This document shows positions 35,201 through 46,797 of a DNA stretch of 64,000 nucleotides, piece after piece. Under the pieces are notes generated by a model. The model did no database searches and was not told where the DNA came from. It saw only the letters and a program-made list of their open reading frames with translations. Each line of letters opens with the position of its first letter. The stretch's first letter is position 1. Source of the stretch: Oenanthe sinensis (lineage: Eukaryota > Streptophyta > Magnoliopsida > Apiales > Apiaceae); the NCBI GenBank assembly GCA_028671895.1, contig CM053803.1, positions 46,250,786 to 46,314,785 of the forward strand, given 5' to 3'. The position numbers and the translations under genes are program-made.

Positions 35201-38200
35201 CTCTGATGAGAGAAGAGCTTGGGCATCAATTCTAACAGGCGCTTCACTTCCATCAAGTACTACTTCCTCTTTATTGATATTGATCCCATGGAAAGCAATC
35301 TAACAGCATACCAAAGACAAGGTAGCATGATCATGAATACATTATAAATTGCTAAAGCATTGATGGCTCTGAATTCATCTCAAGGATGAATTCAGCCCTG
35401 GAAGACAGATGATGGTTATTTACAAATTAAAAATTACCTCAAAATCTACAACAGTGATTTCATTACTTCCTAAACCACTTGACCAAAATTGAGAAATTGC
35501 CAATTCCATTGTTCGCCCACTCTCCACCGGAAAGGCAAAGCTCTTCGCAGAAGGGGATGAGAATGTTACAACAGTTTCCCACTTCATAGGCCTTTGCAGG
35601 GGAGAGATCTGGAGATGGAAAAAGCATGTCAATGCAAACATAAATAAAGTTAATCATCTTTAAAAGCTTATTTTACCTGAACAGTGTCAATGAAAAATCT
35701 CCTAGCAGTATCAAACCCTGAAGTGCGCATGGTTGTCTCAACCCAACTAGCACCAAGCGGTACCTCAATATATTTCCGTACAATATTTCCTGTTTAACCA
35801 GAAATCCAGATGAACAAACTACATTAGGGACAATGTCTTTCCAAGCAGATAGAATTGTCTTTTTGACATAATTTTTTAAATTTTTCTAAAACAAAGGTGG
35901 TCCCCACCAGCAAACATATAAAAGAGACAAAGATAATTAGATGCAACATGTCAACCAATTGGTAACTGGTAATGACTTTTCCTTAAATCCAATATATTTT
36001 CGGAAACTATCATCTCTAAGCTCCATATATCAAGCAACTTCTTCTGAATTCACATCTTTAAGTGAAATCTATGAATGCACTTCGATATACATCAGGATTA
36101 TCAGCTGCTATTTTCTTCCCAGCCTATAATCTATATACTTTCAAGTTTCAAGATTAACTACAATTCATTAGCATCCTGCACTTCAGATATGAATCCATTT
36201 TACAAATAAAAAAACATAGTTTCCAAAATTAAAATTAGTTCCTCCTTCCAAGAAAACCTTAGGGGTCACATTCCAACAAATTCATTTTTGTTTTATACTC
36301 GCATCAATTTTCACCCTAATGATATGTTTTATTATTAGAAATAGAAACACAAAATAAAATTTTGATATCAAAATGTGTCATTTCGAATTACTTTAATTCT
36401 GTCAACTGACCATAGACTTCTCCTTGAGAATAAACTAGTCGCAAAATCTGTGGAATGGATTTTATTATATATATCTAATACAACAAAATTTTCAGAGAAC
36501 ACCACTTTACCTGGTACAAAGGACATTCCAGTATATGATATTAGTGGAGGCCGGCTTCTCACAGATGTTGGCTTTGTGATAGTAACAGGAATTCTGAAAA
36601 GAGGACCACGCCACGGTGCATTGCAGTCAACCCCATAAACTTCAAAATAGTGTAACCCATCACTAAGATTTGTTGGATCCACAACTATGCTGGAAAAGGG
36701 ATTTTAATATGTTACGAACTTTTATAATTATAGTTATAATAAACGCTGAATCAGAAGACTATGAAGGCCAACAAGGTTGTGCCTTTTAGTGAGTATGTGC
36801 ACTTGGTCAAAAGTGACAATATGTGAATTATAAGGCACACAAAGTGCTATAAATATACATGACTACATTAGTCCCCAACCATGATCGAAAAACCTTTATG
36901 GCCTGTTTGGGAGTTTGGATTTCATTTGAAATTCTGGATTTGTTCAAATGACATGTTTGGATAACTAAAAGAATTTGGACTTGGATTTCATTTGAAATCC
37001 AACACATTCAAATACTAGTATAAATTTGAGAATTTGAAATGACAACTCAATTCGTGTCATTTCAAATCCATCATTTGAATTTCATGTTCCAAAACACTAT
37101 CTTAGAGCATTTCTTGGAAGATGCGCCACATGAAGACTTATAGCTTCATATCAAATTAACAAATTCCCTCAAATCAGAAAAGCCTAATGTGAGCATAGGA
37201 AAAAGTGACTGAGAGGAAGCCAAAATAAATCTCTATGGTCTGTAGCTGATCATGGCTTATAAGCTTTTTAGAAAGAAAAAAAATAAGAAAATAGAGATGG
37301 TGACATGACTGTCAATGGCCAGTGTAAATTATCCAAACATTCAGTAATACGAAAATAGCACCAACTTGAAGGTACGTCCATTATGAGTGAGCAGGAGGAA
37401 ACCAGGAGCTTTCACCACTGCCTCTCCAGTTGAATGTAGCTCTATACACTCTTCAAAGGGAACAAGCTGTTCCATATTACTAGCATCATCATGGAACGTT
37501 GGATCAACTTGCACTGTCCACTGAAAATCAGATCATGTCAGCCTCTACAAGACATGGAAACATACTAAAACCAAAACAAAAATCAAACTATAATTGACTG
37601 TTCTATCGTCTCACTTCTGTAGATTGATGACAATAGAAAGAGTCCCTTAGATAGATACCACGTGAAGTTGGGCCTGTAACAAGATAAGTAGAGATAATAC
37701 AAACATTCCATTTGCGGGCCGTGTCAAATAAGCTAAACTTCTAAAACTCTACACGCCTTTAGAATGATTAATTTAAATAGGTTTCATTGTTAAAGCTTTT
37801 CACAAGTATAGATTACCTCGAAGACTTTAAAGGGCATAACCAAACTAGTAAAACCTTAAATTATCAGAACAATGAAAAACAGTAAAGTAAATAATTTTAG
37901 TCTGTAACAATAAATAATAATAACAAAAAAATACAAATTATAATAATAGAAGATGAATATAGAGAGATTCCAACTCTGAAGATAATACACATGATTCTAC
38001 ACAATGTGTTTTGTAAATCAACAAACCAACATATAAGTGTAACACAATTGCATGATGACTTACAATCAACATTGCAAGGTTTGGGTGTGTCTATGCTATT
38101 GTATATTGGTTTGGGTGGTTTAATGGTTGCCTGAACCCCCCCCCCCCCCCCACACACACACGGTGAGAAAGAGTAAATTGAACTCACTCGATTTGCCCAC

Positions 38201-41200
38201 TTGATTGATCTTTATCTTGTACCAAACAGAGGGAATGTCATGCGACTTCTGAATGTATTCATGCGCCCTGTAATGCAATAAATTAATTAGAAGATTTCCT
38301 GAGTTCAAGATCTCCCATTTCCATGCAGTCATGTAAACGAGAACAAATCAAAACACGTAACTTGTCAACTTGCATAAGCCCTTGTCCAGCTGTTAATTTA
38401 TCCTCAGGCAAGCCCCCTACAGGAATGGCTGTATTCTCAAGTGCCCTTCGTACACTGTAAGGGCTTACAGGAATTCCCGTAGCCTGCAAAAACAAGGAGA
38501 ATTAGTTGAAATACAAAAGAATAAGTATAGAGAACAGATGTCAGAGTAAAATCCAAGTGAAAGCACAAGAGTAACCTTCATTGCACTGACAAGCAATGCT
38601 ATTCCTCCACAGGCGGATGGAGAAGACATCGATGTTCCATTCATCAACATGCGCTTTTGAAGAGTCCACGTTGGAACAGGAGCAATGGCGCCACCAGGAG
38701 CACTCACACTAACACCAAGATCACCATCAGCAGTTGGTCCTCGGCTAGACCTGCACCCATTTAAGTCAATTCATGTGACCTGCACTCAAATTAGATTTAG
38801 TATAATCAACAGTAGCCTCTGTAGAGGATGATCATACCATGTGTATTCAAGCCCTTCCGAAGGAGGCTCAACCACACAATGAGCACCAGCAGCCATAGCA
38901 GGGGAGACATAAGCACCAATTCCTATTATGCTTGAAGTGGTACCACCAGGTGCACCTACAGTGGTCAATGCTGGTCCGTTGTTCCCAGCACTACTAACAA
39001 ATATTACACGATACTTATTCACCACCTAAATATTAAAAGATGGTGTCAGGAAGAACTTGTGGGAAAAAACAGACACAGATTTGAGCTTTCAATTTTTACC
39101 TCATCGACAAGGTCAACAAAGCGACCATAATCTGGAAGTAATGTGGCTTCTCCATAACTCATGTTGATAAGGTCACATTTGTGCTGGAAGTATACGCCAT
39201 TAACATTATTAGACACATCACGGTAGTGCAACAAAATATAGAAAAACATTTTTTTTCAACCAATTTCTACCAACTATATTTTCAACGTATCATGGTAATT
39301 CATGTAATAACATGACCAAATGAAAAATAATAGTTAATTTAAAAATAAATGATTTTGCAGAGAACTACTGATAAACTAACACCAGGACTAGGAGATCGTT
39401 GCAAAAGATGTTCCAATTGGTATTACAATGCATTATAGTACCAGACAAAAAACATTTTCCGGATGAAATTAGTAACAGAACTAATTATTCTGTGACTACG
39501 GATTGCAAAGATTTTATATACTTAATTTGGACCTTCAGCAATAATACTTTCTTCCTTGTTAGTTTTTGAGGTACGATGAAATTTATAATTTTAACAAAGA
39601 CGCTCTTCACAATGAAAAGTTTATATAGAAGTTATAAAAAACAAAAAATAAAACAGATTATTGAGGCGCATTTTGAAAATAGATTAGTCCATAAGGTGAA
39701 AGACAAACCTCCACAACCGCAATTAGAGCTCTAGTCAATCCAGTTCCTGTTTCCATTGAACCCAACCGCGAGTCACCTATTTTACATGAAATTATTTGTG
39801 CCCCAGGTGCAACTCCATTCAGAAAAGGTTCCTATATAAATATATATCGATATCATACTTCAATAGGTGAAATTGTCATGTATCATAAATAATAGTTGAT
39901 AATCTTCATATTTTCCATCATCTGAATTCTGACCTTGGGGTGAAAAGCAGATGCAATACCAGCAACATGTGTGCCATGTGGGGAGCTATCTGTTACAATA
40001 CTTACAATATTCCCCTCATTGTAAACATTAGCAACAAAAGAACAAGCATCTAGCTTGCTGAAAACACCATATTTCCGTTCTGTCCTGTAAGGTTACTCCC
40101 AATGAGTCAGTTAAGATAGTGCAAAGGGACGAAACTCGTAGTAATGAATAAATACAACTCCAATTTCATGAATAATAACAGGGAGCATCATGTAGTGGGT
40201 TTATAAACCAACTCAAATATGTGGTTTCAATGACTATTCATTATAAGAAAACCTAAGCCAAGTTGAATTTGGATTAAACTTTGTTTAGGTATCTATCAAA
40301 AGCAAATGATGAGACCTAAAATACCTGTAATTAGTAAGTGGAATAAATTTAGCAAGTTTTCCACACTCTGGATCATCCTCAAGAGTTTGTGTATCGATTG
40401 CAACCCTCCATAATTCACCATCATGCCAAACAACAACATCGATTACAGGACCATTGTCATCATAGCTCTGAATTATATGGAAAAAAATTAAAACACTTGT
40501 GAGATTAGAAAAAGATAACAAGAAGAGGTGGGGGGAGGTGGGGGGGGTTAAACATTCTGCTTAGTGCTTACTAACATCGGCTTGCTTTCGCAGAAAATCA
40601 ACTCTATCTTGTAGATCTTCACGAACCCTTTTCAAGTTTGCATCCTCCAGGTTTGGGTATTTCTGCGAACAAGGATTTTAAAAGATTATCAGCTAAATGA
40701 AGAATAAAAAATATGAACAACCATAAATTGCTTACATAAAAATATCTTGGTATCCGGTATCTTCAATCCTTAAAAGGTTAGACCAACACTGGCCCAAAAC
40801 AGAACCATCCACAAGAATACACTCACAAGCTACATATCTGACATTAGTTGTGTTATAATATTGATCATTATAAGCAAATAAAGACTTTTACAGCATTACA
40901 ACAACAATAAGACAGTCAAAGAAATCCTCGCAAATGTTTTTTTAAAATCAAATAGTAACATATTTATTAATAAACAAGTGCATTATGTGTCAGAAAATCC
41001 ATACATACACGAGTCAAAACAAGGCTCTAAAGTTTAAATCCACGTTCAAGAAATCACAAGTTCACAACAGGGTAATTAGAATTAAAATACCACTTAGAAG
41101 GTCACAATGGCAGAGTAAACGTCACAACTATCCATATGAACAAAAAAGTTAATAAAATAAATTAAGTAAATTTTGGGATCAAAATAAATTGTCCTACTTT

Positions 41201-44200
41201 ATTTCAATCATCTGAATTCTCAAGTTGTTCTCCAACTCCCTGTATGTTTAGATTTGTTTATATAAGAGAGAACCTGGCCACTAGAGCCATGGGCAGAAGA
41301 GATGCAAGGAAAAAAGAACAGACTACCAATATTTTTTGATACAAATCTATATTCCTGTCTTAAATAAAAAATAAACCAAATGCAGCTTAGTACGAAACTA
41401 AAAAAATTGCAGTGTCACAATGAAACAAGAAGTAAAAATAATTAATTAGAGCACAATTCAAGGAATTCGGTGACAAGACTTTTAGCAAATCTCCTTGATG
41501 ACTCATATAATATGCTGTTGATACAATCTATGTCTAGATTCAAAATTCAATGTTGAATACAAGAATACTCATCATCAAAAATTTAGAGTAAGAGAAAACA
41601 AGAAGCAGGGTTTGGTACCTTATCAAATTCTTCAAGCTTCTTCACACCATCAGCTATAGCTTCCTGATTTTTCTCATCCCATTTCTTCTTTCTTTCTTTC
41701 TGCAGAGGGAAATACATGTAACTTTCGTATATGTAATTCAAATAAGAAAGTCTTTTAACAAGTGATTTAACTGCAGTCTATGGAATAAATCATCGTTAAA
41801 TGCCTCACCTTCAATCGACTAGTCAATGTATCTGTAAAAAGCTCATAGACTAGTTTATAGCCAACATGCCATTCACCAGAAGGATTCTTCCATGAAGAAT
41901 TTACAACAAGAGATGCACCTAAATTTGAAAGAGATAACATCAAGCATTTGCTTCCGATAAATTCAACCAGCCATTGTCTTATAACTTCATTATAATTATT
42001 TCATGGCGAATGTCTTGTTTATGAAACCCAACAAGATTCAGTGAGTGTTTTAGTATTACATTTATGACCAACATATTATAGGCCATACCTGAACCTCCAC
42101 GAATACAACAATCTGCATCAGCTTTTACAACAGTTGAGGTATCAATATCTCCACTTCCAGTACTAAGAGGATGAAAGAGCTTCAGATCATTGATATTTAT
42201 AAATAATTGTTTAACAAGATAAAAGTCTTCAAATACATACCAATCAAGGACATCCAGGATTTTTGGCTTCCCATCAGAGGTGACCTGTAATCCCGCGGCA
42301 GCAGGATCTACTCCAGAATCTAGAAAACAAGTATTATGGGTATGTAAATAATAAAGTTGCAAATTTGTTTGGCAACTAAACCAAAATCCATATTGAGCAA
42401 TACAAAGTAGCACCTATAGTAATCCACAACTTCGATCAAAGCTGGACTACGTTAATACACATAAGTAGAGTGTAAGTTATCTGCTCTACAAAAAGTGAAA
42501 ACAAGCATGTATTGATGACCTTCATCTTTTACCATTGGCCTGGTAAGTGTAGTTAAAACCAATCACAAGACGAGTTACCCAATATGAAGCAGATTAGCAT
42601 TTACTTCATCATATATACGTGCTCTTTCATGAAACAAGCCTCTCCTTGTTCCTTTTTACCAATAACAAAAATACTTTTGGCTTAGTTTAGTACTTTCTGA
42701 TTCCCTCAACATATGCAATTATAATCAATGCAATGCACTGAAAATATATATTAAAACATCTCAAAGTTTTATTAAGTGTGTGCTTTGTAATTTGTAGGGG
42801 GAAAATCATATATAGTGAATAAGCTCTTGATCATCACTAATAATCATTCTCATGTCATACTGATGCAGGATAACAATTAAAAAACCCAAAGAGACTATTT
42901 GGGAGCGATATAAAAGGCTTTGGAAGCCCATTGGTTAGATTATTCTAGAGTTAGTTAATTATATTAGGAATATTTTCCCATAACAGCCGTAAGGCCCGTA
43001 ACAATATCCAACCACAGCCTCCTTATTATTCTGCCATCAAAATTCTGTTTAGCCATATATTTGCTCTCAAACACCTGTCCTACGTCCTCAAATCTAAGTA
43101 ACAAAAAAAAACAGCCTAAATTCCACCCACAAGCAAATAATTCAGCCCAGATCTAAAAAACAGGAAAAAGTAGAAATCAAATAGACAAAACATAAGTAAT
43201 GTATTTTCAATACAATAATAATAATCTGATTTAATTACAAAAACCAATCCCTATTTATAACATCCTAGAATATACTTCCTAACTAGAATAGAACACTAAA
43301 AGATAACTAGTCCTAATAAAATTAACTAACTCTAAAATAATCTAACCAATACGCTTCCAAAGCCTTTTATATTTCTCTCAAATAGTCTGTTTGGGCTTTT
43401 TAATACGCTGTCATGCATCACATATGATGCAAAGTGGGGCAAAAAAACAGATGATTATGAATCAATCATTGGAGATAGTGTCTCTCTTTATATATTTATA
43501 TTCGTTCATACAAGTTACACCATAACTAATAACCACGGTTCCATACACATAGTATAAAACACACAAACTATTGAGAAAAGATGAATACAGACTATACAAA
43601 CGTAAAGTTAAACTGAAAATAGAAATCAAATAGCAACTAAATAATAATTCAACTATTCAAGACATTATATATATATATCTTAGATGTAACTTTGTTTTTA
43701 TGAATTATACCTTATTAAGGGCACAATATTAGCATTTTGTGTTCAAAGACCGTGTCACCAGATGGGTTATAAGGTATTTCGAATTTTTATATCGATTATC
43801 ATTATTATTCTGCAATGAAAAAATATCAAATAGTGTTTCTGACAGGTATATTCTTAATAAGTCATATTACATTTTTGGAAAGAATAAAATTTATTTGACC
43901 CAACTAGGTTTGAGGTTAAATTCTTGTTGGGCTTCACAGCTCATCCTTTTTATCATATCATGTCTTTTTGAGCTGGCTGGAAATTTTTGAGGGAGGTGTT
44001 ATGCTTTTTTGGAAAAAAAAAAGAAGATTATTTATTTATTTGACCCAACTAGGTTTTGAGGATAGATTGTTGTGGGGCTTTGTGGCTCATCCTTTTTATC
44101 ATTTCATGTCTTTTCGAGCTGGTTGGAATTTTTTTGGGGGGTGCTCCGCTTCTGCATTGCACACTTGAGACTTATTTAAAATGTAAAAATTTGTAATTGT

Positions 44201-45117
44201 TAGTTTTTCTTGTAAAAGAATTTTAGTTTGATAAATTGAATTGTATTTTAGTTCTGCTCTCGTATTAAGAGTCTAAAAGAGTGCGGACTGTTACACACAA
44301 GCATTTGAAGAAATATAGATACAAATCATACAAACATAAAATAAGAGTACCAAAAAGCAATTATATATGATGTGAATTCCAGCTTATTGAATTACCACAA
44401 CTCCACACACAGTATAAATCACACAAACAGTTAGAAAGATACAGACACGGACTATACAAACATGAAATAGATTACTGATGATAGTAATTAATCAGTTCAA
44501 TGATTATGATTAAACCATAACACGGTGTATATTTATATCTATATACACAAAGTAAAAACACACATAAGCAGTTGACAAAATATAGATACAAACTATGTAA
44601 TAGACTGCCGTAACAGCAATCACAGCTCCTGTGTGACAAAATATAGATACAAACTATGTAATAGAATGCTGTAACAGCCATCACAGCTCCATACACAGGG
44701 TAAAATACACACGAACGCAGTTGACAAAATAAAGATACAGATACTTATACATATAGATACGGACTATACAAACATGAAATAGAGCTCCGAAATAGCAATC
44801 ACAGCTCCATACGCACAGTAAAACACAAAATACATACACATACTATACAAAATATCAAAAAATAAGTACCGAGATAGCAGCTCCATACGCACACAGTAAA
44901 ACACACACTAAACAGTTGACGAAATATAGATACAAATAATAATAAAATAAAATAAACATAAAAGAAGTGCACCGAATATAGCAATAAGAACGCCACGGCC
45001 ATCGAACTCGGGATGCGACTCAACGAATCGATCGGCGGCAATCTCTGTCTTCGGCATCAACGAAGCCAGAAACGTGCACACAGCTCCGTTATCTTCAACC
45101 GATGAATTCAAAGGCAT
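29223..45117 (-). CDS. TPP2: Tripeptidyl-peptidase II, complete, 34 exons, 1293 aa
   Basis: Giant subtilisin-type serine exopeptidase that removes tripeptides from peptide N-termini downstream of the proteasome (family knowledge). Exons, all GT-AG and in phase: 44973-45117, 42241-42319, 42089-42162, 41809-41918, 41619-41699, 40576-40662, 40325-40467, 39934-40084, 39709-39831, 39100-39183, 38838-39025, 38576-38750, 38362-38483, 38188-38267, 37615-37673, 37366-37520, 36511-36689, 35677-35789, 35438-35608, 35171-35299, 34952-35052, 34743-34860, 33723-33802, 33363-33435, 32956-33041, 32813-32864, 32571-32705, 32380-32448, 31260-31352, 31053-31148, 30572-30670, 30302-30394, 29763-29942, 29223-29381. 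Triad: Asp49 (DSGVD), His276 ([10 protein letters not shown]), Ser462 ([10 protein letters not shown]); oxyanion Asn in [10 protein letters not shown] long insert separates Asp and His, as in TPP II. The start at 45117 gives [10 protein letters not shown], with no plastid-type leader. Intron 1 (2.65 kb) is full of repeats. Confidence 0.95.
33892..34154. mobile_element. Stowaway-type MITE in a TPP2 intron
   Basis: Left end CTCCATCCCAATTTAGATG and right end CATCTAAAATGGGATGGGGG form the inverted repeats typical of Stowaway (Tc1/mariner) MITEs, with TA on both sides (33890-33891 and 34155-34156). The last TIR bases have become a run of 14 G. Lies in the intron between exons 22 and 23, with no coding capacity. 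Confidence 0.8.
34141..34154. repeat. 14-base poly(G) run at a MITE end
   Basis: Fourteen G in a row where the Stowaway TIR should end GGGAG. Confidence 0.9.
36900..37100. mobile_element. Possible MITE in a TPP2 intron
   Basis: Imperfect inverted repeats: GGATTTCATTTGAAAT near 36917 and 36982, and ATTTCAAATCCATC near 37058. The left edge reads GGCCTGTTTGGGAG, a frequent plant MITE start. The right edge and target duplication are not clear. Confidence 0.4.
38136..38151. repeat. 16-base poly(C) run followed by CA repeat
   Basis: Sixteen C then CACACACACAC on the plus strand, in the TPP2 intron just after the exon ending at 38188. On the transcribed strand this is GTGTGTGTGTG plus 16 G, about 26 nt after the 5' splice site. 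Confidence 0.9.
42877..43404. mobile_element. Foldback (TIR) element of about 0.53 kb in TPP2 intron 1
   Basis: The left arm (about 42877-42980) reads ATTAAAAAACCCAAAGAGAC, AAAAGGCTTTGGAAGC and TTGGTTAGATTATT. The right arm (about 43300-43404) is its reverse complement with about 10-15% changes: AGCCTTTTATATTTC, AATAATCTAACCAATACGC, GTCTGTTTGGGCTTTTTAAT. Arms are about 95 bp with an AT-rich centre of about 320 bp that has no coding sequence. A TTA duplication as in PIF/Harbinger is possible but overlaps the A-rich ends. Confidence 0.7.
43530..44960. repeat. Degenerate tandem repeats in TPP2 intron 1
   Basis: Units of about 100 bp recur with text such as CACAGCTCCATACACA, GTAAAACACACA, ACAGTTGACAAAATATAGAT and GGACTATACAAACATGAAAT. 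At least six diverged copies can be seen (near 43540, 44400, 44560, 44640, 44760 and 44880). An unrelated segment at about 43680-44290 interrupts them. Confidence 0.7.
43886..44155 (+). repeat. Tandem duplication of about 145 bp in the interrupting segment
   Basis: ATTTGACCCAACTAGGTTT, GGGCTT, GCTCATCCTTTTTATCAT and GAGCTGG occur twice in the same order, starting near 43889 and 44036. It reads like part of an inserted element; origin not recognised. Confidence 0.75.
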
Positions 45118-45198
45118 TGCACTAATTTTAATTTTATTACCGATTTGTTTCTCTCTCTAGAAGCAGAGGTAGAAGTGAAGGTGGTGAGAGAAAGGGCG

Positions 45199-45208
45199 GA
45201 GATATATA
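45199..45208 (-). promoter_or_regulatory. Possible TATA box of TPP2
   Basis: The minus strand reads GCATATATATCTCC about 85 bp before the TPP2 ATG. A start about 30 bp on would give a leader of about 50 nt. Confidence 0.4.
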
Positions 45209-46797
45209 TGCAGTAGTATTTGTTGTATACGATAGAATGAGTTTAGAGAATGTTAGTTGATTCCTCCTTCAGTCCTTATCAACCTTTCGTGTAAAAGTTA
45301 CGGCACACATTTTAAGTTCCAAGTACAGGAGTGTTTGCGGGAATTTTTTTTCAGAATAAGTCAACTTATTTTAAGATAAAGTTAGATATTCCTAACTTTT
45401 TTCTGAAAAAAGTTGACTTTTTTTTGCAACTTATAGAATCTCAAATATACATTAAATACTTGTATAAAAAACATTTATCAAAATATGAAATTTTTACGCG
45501 AAAATAAGTCCAAAAGGACTTATTTTTAAGTCCAGTCAAACAAGTCAATAGTTTCATAACTTATTTTTAAATTATTTTTTTTAATAAAATGGAACTATAC
45601 TTTATATGCCGGACCTTCTCTCCGAAACGTTAACAATTGGGTGGGACTGGGAGAGTATTATACAATGATGATGAGATTTGCATTTTATTATCGTTGTATT
45701 TAGTTAGGGGTGTTATAGTAAATTTAGGTCGGGGTTGTGGTGGCGTGAGAGATGGCGTTATGTAAATGTGATTGAAGCGGGACTGTAACGGCCGTGTTTT
45801 GAGGGATGGTGCAGTGGATTTGGATTTAGATCGTAAGACTCGAATTGCTCCGATACTTTGAATTGTCGGAAGTACCCTGACGATATTACCAAAGTCATGC
45901 TTTAATTAAATGCAACAGTAATATATAATAAAAAGTTGGAATATATATTTCTTTTTTAGAGATATATATTTTTTTTTTAGAGATATAAATATTTATTGTG
46001 GGTGTGATCCTTTTTTATTTTTATTTGAACTTAAATTATTGGAAGATGTTTCGCAAAAAATAAACAAATAAATAAATTATTGGATGATGTATTTTTATAT
46101 AGTTTTTATGTTGAAAAAAATGTTCTTGACGATAACCTCACCGAACATTCCTAAGTTATAAGGAGTTTGTATATAAATATTAATGACAATTTTGTTATTT
46201 TAAATTTTACCTCTGGAATTATAAATATGCATTCGCATTTGTATGGAAATTTCTTTTAACCTCACCCCTCTTGGAATATGTAGCTCTTTTATGTTTGATA
46301 CATTTAATCTTTCATAGGATCCGGTATCAAAATAATATTAGTTGATGTAATATTGAAGATATTATTAAATCTACAGGTAATGACACTAGTGCTAAAAATT
46401 GTGGTAAAAGTTTGTGGAGTACAGTTTTTTTTAAAAGACAAATCAGATCGGTCTTGGAATGATTGAGGATAAACCGTTACTATTTAGGCTATTGAATCGC
46501 ATTGTGTGGAGTCCAGTTTATGGTAAATAATTGTGAATTCTTGCTCTGGATAGTGGTGATTGAACTTGACTGGTATATCAAATGTATGCTTGTGTAGTAG
46601 AGTTTCAAATGAACCCAGACAACGAGACAAATAGAAAATGATGCAATTTCTATTGTTTCATAGACTCTGCACGTGTTGTAGAAATAAACAAATCACACAT
46701 GTATCTTAGTATCTATAGCATTGCTTGGCTTTCTCCTGTATTATGTTAACTGTTCAAATCTGCTTGTGCCATTATAATGTTTGAAACTTGAAGGTAG
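45209..46797. other. Intergenic region between PAE 3' end and TPP2 5' end
   Basis: About 45340-45570 has inverted pieces (AATAAGTCAACTTATTTTAAG, AAGTCCAAAAGGACTT) that may be a MITE, but its ends are unclear. 45860-46200 is AT-rich with short A/T runs. The part next to 46797 is probably the 3' UTR of the pectin acetylesterase gene. No gene seen. Confidence 0.4.

Noticed and set aside
44472..44696. Cys-rich frame on the minus strand (secreted peptide-like)
   Set aside because: It lies in the degenerate 100-bp repeats of TPP2 intron 1 and is a product of the repeat, with no splice or family support.
45340..45570. MITE candidate with AAGTCAACTTATTTT-type inverted pieces
   Set aside because: Inverted pieces are short and neither ends nor a target duplication can be set.
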